A stretch of 64,000 nt of DNA, taken from Nocardia sp. NBC_00565. Its GTDB lineage: Bacteria; Actinomycetota; Actinomycetes; Mycobacteriales; Mycobacteriaceae. The position numbers and the translations under genes are program-made. Where the stretch lies: the NCBI RefSeq assembly GCF_036345915.1, contig NZ_CP107785.1:1550001-1614000 (forward strand), read 5' to 3'. The notes beneath the pieces were generated by a model. It worked only from the letters and a program-made list of their open reading frames with translations. It was not told where the DNA came from and did not search any database. Shown one piece after another: positions 58,580 to 64,000 of the stretch; the stretch's first letter is position 1; every line of letters begins with the position of its first letter.

Positions 58580-59296
58580 ATGACCGAGAGTGATGCAGTA
58601 ACGCAGTTCGATCCGGCGAAGATTGATTTCGAACAGGCCTATCAGGACAAGACCCTCATCGAGGGCGTCGATATGGGCCGATTGCCGTGGGATATCGGCA
58701 GACCCCAGCCGGTGCTGGTCGAGTTCGAGCAGGCGGGCGGCGTCAATGGGCAGGTGCTCGACATCGGGTGTGGGCCGGGAGATAACGCCATCTATCTGGC
58801 GGGCCTGGGCTATCAGGTGGCCGGATTGGACGCCGCGCCCACTGCCATCGAGGAGGCGCGCGCTCGCGCCGCGGCACGCGGTGCGGCCGTACCGTTCTCC
58901 ATCGCCGACGCCACCCGACTCGACGGATATGACGATCGCTTCGACACCGTCATCAGCAGCGCCCTGTTCCACTGCCTCGCGCCCGAGCAGCGCCGCGATC
59001 ACGTCGCCGCATTGCACCGCGTGATGCGTCCCGGTGCCCGGCTCTTGCAGTGCTGTTTCGCCGATACCGACCACAGTGCGGCCTACGCCCCATACGCGAT
59101 CGGCGAAGACGAACTGCGCACTTGCTTCGCCGCACCCGGATGGTCGCTGAACGCGCTGCGGATCGACCGGATGGTGACGATCACTCCACCGCCGCCGGTG
59201 CGAAAGATCTTGGCGGAGCGCGGATTCGAACCCGAGTCCGCTGCGACGGGCGCGCTGTTGCTGCCGATCTGGGTGCTGCAGGCCCAGCGCGTCTGA
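58580..59296 (+). CDS. class I SAM-dependent methyltransferase
   Basis: A 238-residue methyltransferase. SAM-binding motif I is VLDIGCGPGDNAIYLA (about 59-74), with acidic residue in GLDAAP and motif IV DTVISSALFHCL; then LHRVMRPGARLL. The LPWDIGRPQP element is seen in thiopurine/tellurite-type (TPMT/TehB-like) and small-molecule methyltransferases. Preceded by AAGGGGCGAG 5-14 nt before the ATG. Confidence 0.85.
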   Translation: MTESDAVTQFDPAKIDFEQAYQDKTLIEGVDMGRLPWDIGRPQPVLVEFEQAGGVNGQVLDIGCGPGDNAIYLAGLGYQVAGLDAAPTAIEEARARAAARGAAVPFSIADATRLDGYDDRFDTVISSALFHCLAPEQRRDHVAALHRVMRPGARLLQCCFADTDHSAAYAPYAIGEDELRTCFAAPGWSLNALRIDRMVTITPPPPVRKILAERGFEPESAATGALLLPIWVLQAQRV

Positions 59297-59406
59297 TCGC
59301 GGCCGAGCACGCGGACCGATCGGATTCGAAAGTCATTCGGTCCGCGAGCAATACGGCGAAGGTGAGCGCACGCGCCCGGCCGCATCGGAGCGGTAGGCTT
59401 CGTCAG

Positions 59407-59781
59407 ATGGTGCCTGTCTCCCATGTGGCCGCTTTCGCCGTCGCGGCGCTGCAATGGGAGACGCCGGACGCCGATTCGCGCCGTATGTTCCGCCAAGGCG
59501 TGGTCGTCGGCGCGACGAACCCTAAGACGATCGTCTTCTTCGCCGCCGTACTGCCCCAGTTCGCCGAGCCGTCGGCGGGCGCGCTGCCGTTGCAACTGCT
59601 GACCCTCGGCGCAATCGCCCTTTGCATCCAGATCCTCTCGGACGGAACGTGGGCCATGATCGCGGGCACCGCACGAGCCTGGTTCGTCCGCTCACCCCAC
59701 CGTCTCGAATCCGTCGGCGCGACCGGCGGTTTGATGATCATCGGCGTCGGCGCGAGCGTCGCCCTGAGCGGCACCAACTGA
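59407..59781 (+). pseudogene. LysE/RhtB exporter with internal deletion
   Basis: The frame begins MVPVSHVAAFAVAAL, the start of a common actinobacterial LysE/RhtB exporter group, and then runs straight into the second half of such a protein: RRMFRQGVVVGATNPKTIVFFAAVLPQF and two more membrane segments to a normal end at 59781. About 80 residues with the conserved PGP and loop motifs are missing. The frame is intact, yet half the membrane core is gone, so transport is unlikely. Confidence 0.72.
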
Positions 59782-59793
59782 CCGCTCGGCAAG

Positions 59794-60336
59794 CTATGCG
59801 CGATTGGTGGTGTTCCAGAACCCGATCCAGAGCGCACCCCACCAGCAGGCTTGGGAGATCAGCAACGTCAGTGCGCCGCGGACGATCAGCGCGCGGTCGA
59901 GGACGCCACCTCGGGCCGCGACGCGGTCGGTGAACGCCGAGGCCTGGAGTCCGTTCAGCGTCAGGACAACGACCAGGGCCATCTTCGTTTGCGTGGTGTG
60001 GTTGGCGATATTCGGCTCCAACAGCACGCCGCTGGCGACCAGGCCGATGACACCGAGCCAGATCGGCAGTTGTAAACGATCGGCGACGGTCAGCATCTCG
60101 TGCAACGGCGTGCGCCCCAGCACCCAGGCGACAGCGAAATAGTCCACGGCCAGCACCGCGCCGAAACCGAGGACCAGTGACGTGAGATGGATGAGCAATG
60201 CCGCGTGATGCAACCCCGGCGTGCAATGCAATTGGGTCGACAGCCAGATCGCCGTGCCGAGCCCGGCGCACGTCGCCGCAGTCCGGACCGCGAATCCGCG
60301 CCGGGTCTGCGCTGTTGCGCCCACGAACGCCGTCAT
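59794..60336 (-). CDS. probable iron-regulated membrane protein, unknown
   Basis: A 180-residue (or 194, with the in-frame GTG at 60378) membrane protein with about five hydrophobic segments; no family is recognised. His residues cluster in LHCTPGLHHAALLIHL (about residue 35-50). The notable feature is the 19-bp iron box at 60402-60420, 65 bp before the ATG, so expression probably falls when iron is plentiful. It is convergent with the LysE relic (12 bp apart). Confidence 0.65.
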   Translation of the reverse strand: MTAFVGATAQTRRGFAVRTAATCAGLGTAIWLSTQLHCTPGLHHAALLIHLTSLVLGFGAVLAVDYFAVAWVLGRTPLHEMLTVADRLQLPIWLGVIGLVASGVLLEPNIANHTTQTKMALVVVLTLNGLQASAFTDRVAARGGVLDRALIVRGALTLLISQACWWGALWIGFWNTTNRA

Positions 60337-60401
60337 GGGCGCTGCCCGAAGTCGCGGCCTTGCATTGTCGATCCTCACTCACACACGCCGCCCGACCATA
60401 T

Positions 60402-60420
60402 TGAGGTTAGGCAGACCTAA
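60402..60420 (-). promoter_or_regulatory. DtxR/IdeR iron box
   Basis: TGAGGTTAGGCAGACCTAA matches 16 of the 19 positions of the DtxR/IdeR consensus TTAGGTTAGGCTAACCTAA, including the AGGTTAGGC half and ACCTAA half. It lies upstream of the minus-strand membrane protein gene, with the response regulator gene ending beyond it, so the membrane protein is the only candidate target. Confidence 0.75.
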
Positions 60421-60467
60421 TACTAGTGTGTCCGATTTCGGTCGAGATCAACAGGGGCTTTCGGCGG

Positions 60468-61142
60468 TTATCGGCGCGCCGCGGCCGTGTACTCCTGTTC
60501 CGGGCGGCCGGTGGTGCCGTAGCGCAGGCGCATCTGGACGGTGCCCGCGGCGACGAGGGTGGCCAGGTAGCGCTGGGCGGTGGCGCGGGAGATGCCGATG
60601 GCGGTGGCCACCTCGGCGGCCGACAAAGGTGCGGTGGCTTCGAGGATGGTGTGCAGGACAAGGTCTTTGGTGGGGGAGGCGATGACACTGGCCGCGGCGG
60701 CGGGGGCGGAGGTCGGGCGCAGCGCCTGGAGGGCGGCTTCGATGCCCGCGTTATCGATCTGGGGTGCGGTCAGGGTGCGGCGGTAGCGGGCATATCCGGC
60801 GAGGCGGGCGGCCAGCATCGTGTGCGGGAAGGGTTTCACGAGGTAGGCGAGCGCGCCCGCGGCGAATGCCGATCGAACCGTGGCGCTTTCGGTGGCCGCG
60901 GACAGCACCATGGCGTCGCAGTGCAGTTCACGGACGAGGTCGACGCCGGAACCGTCGGGCAGGTAGACATCGACCAGCGCCAGGTCGATCACGTTGGCGG
61001 CGTTGAGTTCCCGCGCGGCGGCCAGGGTATTGGCGGTGCCCGCGATCGTGAAACCCGCAATGGATTCGACGATTCCGGCGTGCAGGTTGGCCACCCGGAA
61101 GTCGTCGTCGACCACCAGCACGGTCAGATCTGTTGCGGCCAT
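60468..61142 (-). CDS. response regulator, CitB/DcuR type
   Basis: A 224-residue response regulator. Receiver domain about 7-120: acidic pocket VVDDD, phosphoacceptor Asp58 in LVDVYLPDGSG and Lys in YLVKPF. C-terminal winged/HTH domain (LSAAEVATAIGISRATAQRYLATL, in parts, about 170-195) as in CitB/DcuR/DctR. It overlaps the sensor kinase gene by 19 bp. Direct repeats at 62863-62916 in the divergent promoter are its likely binding sites. Confidence 0.92.
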   Translation of the reverse strand: MAATDLTVLVVDDDFRVANLHAGIVESIAGFTIAGTANTLAAARELNAANVIDLALVDVYLPDGSGVDLVRELHCDAMVLSAATESATVRSAFAAGALAYLVKPFPHTMLAARLAGYARYRRTLTAPQIDNAGIEAALQALRPTSAPAAAASVIASPTKDLVLHTILEATAPLSAAEVATAIGISRATAQRYLATLVAAGTVQMRLRYGTTGRPEQEYTAAARR

Positions 61143-62824
61143 GGCATCTCGCTGTCTACCAGTACTCCGGGGATTCGGGCGATGAATTCGGCACCGGTCA
61201 GTGGCGGCGATCCGCTACGCGCGCTGGCGAGGTGAACATCGCCGCCGTGTGCGCGAGCGATCTGCCGGATCAGCGCGAGGCCGACACCGCGCCCGCCGGG
61301 CACGCCGCGGTCCTCGCGGGTCGAGGTGCCCTCGGTGAACAGCGTGTCGATCATCTCGGGTACGACTCCGTCACCGCTGTCCGCCACCGCGATGTGCAGC
61401 GTCGAATCCTCCTGCACCAGTTCGACTTCCACCTGCTTGGTGGAATTGTCGGAGACCCGCGCCGCCTCGATGGCATTGTCGAGCAGATTGCCGAGCACCG
61501 TGGTGACATCGACGGGTTCGGCGAGATTGCCGTCCACCCAGGTATTGGGTCCGAGCACGAGTTCCACGCCGCTCTCCCGCGAATGCGCCGCCTTCGCCGC
61601 GAGGAACGCCTGCAGATACGCATCGTGGATCGCGTCGATCCCGGGCGTCGCCGCGCCGAGTGGTCCCGCGCCGATCAGCTCATCGATCACATGGGACGCC
61701 TCTTCCGTGCGTCCACCGTGTAGCAGCCCGCTGAGTAGGTGCATCTTATTGGAAAATTCGTGGCGCTGGGCGCGCAGCACGGTGCTCATCGACTGCACGG
61801 CGTCGAGTTGGCGGGTCAGCGCCTCCACATCGGTGCGATCGCGCACAGTGAGCACCGCGCCGAGATCGCGACCGTCGCGGGTGACCGGCCGGGCCGCGAC
61901 CACCACGATATGCGAGCCGATGGTGGCGGGTGTCGGTTGTTCGTCGAGCGCACGGAAAACCTCCAACACCCGTGGCGTCAAACCGATCTCGTCGACCGGC
62001 CTGCCGATATCCGCGCTGATCCCCAGCAGCCGCCGCGCCTCATCATTGACAAACGTTGTGTGCCAAGAGGAATCGACGGCGAGCACACCACGGCCGATGC
62101 CGTGCAGCACTGCGGCCTGACCTTGGACGAGTTCGGCCAGTTCGGCGGGCTCGAGTCCGAGCGTCAACCCGCGCCAGCGGCGCGCCAGTAGCGCCGATCC
62201 GGCGATGCCGACCAACAGTGCCGCGGCGATCAACAGCGCGGCGGTCTGCAGATCGGAGAGCAACTGCCCGCGAATCGCGGTCGTGGAGATGCCGACGCTC
62301 ACCGCGCCCACAATCTGTTCCGAATAGGGTTGCACGACAGGAACTTTCGCACGTACCGAGGGGCCGAGTGTGCCGAGCTCCTCGACGATCACCTCCCGGC
62401 CCGCCAGCGCCCCCGACGGATCCGTGCTCACATGCTCGGTCAGCCGCGCCGCATCCGGGTGCGCCAGCCGGATCCCCACATCGTCGGTGATCACCACGAA
62501 CAACGCCCCGGTGCGCTGTGTCGTATCGATCGCGATCCGTTCCAGCGGCCCGGCGGCGAGCTGATCGTGCTGCTCGGGTGTCACCGTGCCCGGCGCGTAC
62601 CGAGCGACCTCCTCGCGCACCACCGGATCGGCCGCGATGGTCCGCGCGATGGCCAGCGCACGCTGCCCGTACTGATCGTTGAGCCGTCGATCGCTGACAT
62701 AGCCGAATACCGCGAACGCGACGCCGAGGGCCAGCGTGATGATCACGATCTGCAGCAACAGCACTTGGGTACGCAGCCGGAGGTGTCCGGTCGCGCCTCG
62801 TCGTGCTGTGCCCACTCTGGCCAT
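61124..62824 (-). CDS. sensor histidine kinase, CitA/DcuS type
   Basis: A 566-residue sensor. Two membrane segments (about 20-42 and 194-214) flank a periplasmic PDC/sCache-like domain of ~150 residues; a cytoplasmic PAS domain (about 232-330) follows. The phosphoacceptor His355 is in RHEFSNKMHLLSGLLHGG, the typical HEF-N form of this family, and the ATPase has NLLDNAIEA, ADSGDG and GGRGVGLALI. Family members sense C4-dicarboxylates, citrate or similar acids. I use the ATG 62824; the site is weak. Confidence 0.92.
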   Translation of the reverse strand: MARVGTARRGATGHLRLRTQVLLLQIVIITLALGVAFAVFGYVSDRRLNDQYGQRALAIARTIAADPVVREEVARYAPGTVTPEQHDQLAAGPLERIAIDTTQRTGALFVVITDDVGIRLAHPDAARLTEHVSTDPSGALAGREVIVEELGTLGPSVRAKVPVVQPYSEQIVGAVSVGISTTAIRGQLLSDLQTAALLIAAALLVGIAGSALLARRWRGLTLGLEPAELAELVQGQAAVLHGIGRGVLAVDSSWHTTFVNDEARRLLGISADIGRPVDEIGLTPRVLEVFRALDEQPTPATIGSHIVVVAARPVTRDGRDLGAVLTVRDRTDVEALTRQLDAVQSMSTVLRAQRHEFSNKMHLLSGLLHGGRTEEASHVIDELIGAGPLGAATPGIDAIHDAYLQAFLAAKAAHSRESGVELVLGPNTWVDGNLAEPVDVTTVLGNLLDNAIEAARVSDNSTKQVEVELVQEDSTLHIAVADSGDGVVPEMIDTLFTEGTSTREDRGVPGGRGVGLALIRQIARAHGGDVHLASARSGSPPLTGAEFIARIPGVLVDSEMPWPQQI

Positions 62825-62862
62825 TTCCGCAGCATAAACCACTTGGATACCTGTGAGCAGAA

Positions 62863-62916
62863 TGCGCACAACCTTCGAATCGGCGCTTTGCGCCTCTTGT
62901 GCGCACAACCCTCGAA
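62863..62916. promoter_or_regulatory. pair of direct repeats between sensor kinase and ABC transporter genes
   Basis: TGCGCACAACCTTCGAA (62863-62879) and TGCGCACAACCCTCGAA (62900-62916) differ at one position and are 37 bp apart centre to centre (about 3.5 turns). They lie in the 146-bp gap between the divergent kinase and ABC genes. I infer that the phosphorylated response regulator binds here and turns on the importer. Confidence 0.6.
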
Positions 62917-62970
62917 GTGTGACCCGGCCCACGTAGGTTCGCTCTACCTGATCCGCTAGGAGCAAGAAAA

Positions 62971-63777
62971 ATGACCGAACCACTCATCGAGCTGCGGAGC
63001 GCGACGAAGCGCTTCCCCGGCTCGGGCGGCGGCATTCACACCGCCGTCCGCAATCTCGACCTCGCGGTCCAGCCCGGCGAATTCGTCGCCGTGGTCGGCC
63101 CTACGGGCTGCGGAAAATCAACCACCCTGTCGTTGGTCTCCGGGCTGGAACCGGCCTCGGCCGGCCGGACGCTGGTGCGCGGCAAGGATGTCGACGGCAT
63201 CCCCGACGGCATCGGTTACATGTTCCAGCAGGACGCGGTGCTGCCGTGGAAGAGCGTGATCGATAACGTCGCCTTCGGCCCGCGCCTGCGCGGCGCGTCC
63301 AAGGCCGATGCCCGCGAGCAGGCCCACGGCTGGGTGCGCAAGGTCGGTCTGGGCGGCTTCGAAAGCTACTACCCGCATCAACTCTCCGGCGGTATGCGTA
63401 AGCGGGTCGCGCTGGCGCAGACGCTGGTGAACGATCCCGAGATCCTGCTGATGGACGAGCCGTTCAGCGCGCTCGACGTACAGACCAGGCAGCTGATGCA
63501 GGACGAACTGCTGCGCGTCTGGGCGGGCACCGGTGCGGCCGTCATCTTCGTCACCCACGATCTGGAAGAGGCCATCGTGCTCGCCGACCGGGTGATCGTG
63601 ATGACCGCGAGCCCGGCCACGGTCTGCGGCAACTTCCAGGTCTCGCTGGAACGTCCGCGCAATGTCGAGGAGGTCCGGCTCACCAACGAATTCCGCGACA
63701 TCTACAAGGAAATTTGGGAAACGCTGCGCGATCAGGTCGAGGCAGCCCGAGGCAAGGGAGCCTCCCGTGTCGCATAA
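62971..63777 (+). CDS. ABC transporter ATP-binding protein (nitrate/sulfonate/taurine type)
   Basis: A 268-residue ATPase of the SsuB/TauB/NrtD group. Walker A GPTGCGKST (43-51), Q-loop MFQQDAVLPW, signature LSGGMRKR, Walker B ILLMDEPFSALD and H-loop VTHDLEEA. It powers an importer with the permease that overlaps its end. AGGAGC lies shortly before the ATG. Divergent from the two-component system, which suggests a regulated uptake system for an organic anion. Confidence 0.93.
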   Translation: MTEPLIELRSATKRFPGSGGGIHTAVRNLDLAVQPGEFVAVVGPTGCGKSTTLSLVSGLEPASAGRTLVRGKDVDGIPDGIGYMFQQDAVLPWKSVIDNVAFGPRLRGASKADAREQAHGWVRKVGLGGFESYYPHQLSGGMRKRVALAQTLVNDPEILLMDEPFSALDVQTRQLMQDELLRVWAGTGAAVIFVTHDLEEAIVLADRVIVMTASPATVCGNFQVSLERPRNVEEVRLTNEFRDIYKEIWETLRDQVEAARGKGASRVA

Positions 63778-64000
63778 CGTGCTCGAAGATGCGGCGAAGT
63801 CCGCGCCCGAGGTCGAAGTCGAAACCGAGGAGCAGATTCTCGCGCGCGTGCGGACCAACGCCTGGCGCAACCGGCTGCGCACCTGGGGTCTGCGGGCCGC
63901 GCTGGTCGCGGTGTGGCTGGGGGCCTGGGAGCTGACCGCCACGCTGTGGATCGACCCGTTCTTCTACTCCAAGCCCTCGCTGATCTGGGACCGCCTGGTC
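63767..64000 (+). CDS. ABC transporter permease (C-terminus outside window)
   Basis: The N-terminal 78 residues of a permease: a charged cytoplasmic start (VLEDAAKSAPEVEVETEEQ) and a first membrane segment from RAALVAVWLGAWEL, then YSKPSLIWDRL, typical of the SsuC/TauC-type permeases. It starts at a GTG (63767) inside the end of the ATPase gene, preceded by AAGGGAGCC, so it is translationally coupled. Confidence 0.85.
   Translation, partial: MSHNVLEDAAKSAPEVEVETEEQILARVRTNAWRNRLRTWGLRAALVAVWLGAWELTATLWIDPFFYSKPSLIWDRLV

Overview
The window is GC-rich DNA (strong G/C bias at third codon positions, GTG and TTG starts, many TetR, LysR and IclR regulators, lipoproteins of mycobacterial type) from a mycolic-acid actinomycete. 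Nocardia is the best fit, mainly because of a free-standing second rpoB gene (51477-54953) of the type known as rpoB2 in Nocardia. No rRNA, tRNA, CRISPR array or intact insertion sequence was seen.

Layout. 1-11 kb: a partial amidase, an alpha/beta hydrolase, a TetR gene coupled to a frameshifted CocE-type hydrolase, an IclR regulator, a flavin reductase with a convergent flavin-dependent monooxygenase, a cholesterol oxidase gene with most of its middle removed, an MTB12-like lipoprotein, an acyl-CoA dehydrogenase and the first ~30 codons of an amidohydrolase. This looks like a steroid/aromatic catabolic region that is being lost. 11-18 kb, minus strand: a nearly complete oxidative uronate/aldarate pathway (uronate dehydrogenase, galactarate/talarate dehydratase, glucarate dehydratase, 5-dehydro-4-deoxyglucarate dehydratase, 2-oxoglutarate semialdehyde dehydrogenase, LysR regulator) whose sugar transporter gene is only a stub. 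18-24 kb: an APC amino-acid permease, the proline catabolic pair pruA-pruB and a divergent PucR-type regulator. 24-33 kb: a second APC permease divergent from an FAD oxidoreductase-P450 pair, then a LysR, a 4-OT tautomerase, a broken cyanase gene and a secreted GH1 glycosidase.

33-41 kb: a complete histidine utilisation cluster (IclR regulator; hutH, hutU, an M20 amidohydrolase, hutF, hutI), where the M20 enzyme occupies the place of the missing formylglutamate hydrolase. 41-51 kb: TetR/hemerythrin pair, a PQQ-type sugar dehydrogenase lipoprotein, DUF1304 protein, Ser/Thr kinase, bile-acid-symporter-family transporter, LppP/LprE lipoprotein, a monooxygenase remnant fused by deletion to the start of a TetR gene, and a secreted CocE-type hydrolase. 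51-55 kb: rpoB2, with changes at rifamycin-contact positions and its own promoter. 55-64 kb: gluconokinase, PAP2 phosphatase overlapping an M50-like protease gene, a Gfo/Idh oxidoreductase, a methyltransferase, a LysE stub, a membrane protein with a good DtxR/IdeR iron box, and a CitA/CitB-type two-component system divergent from an ABC importer (cut by the window end).

The most notable themes are the rifamycin-insensitive-looking rpoB2, at least eight decayed genes (three of them internal deletions that leave both gene ends in place), a 30-bp palindromic repeat present twice 23 kb apart, and several well-formed candidate operators.
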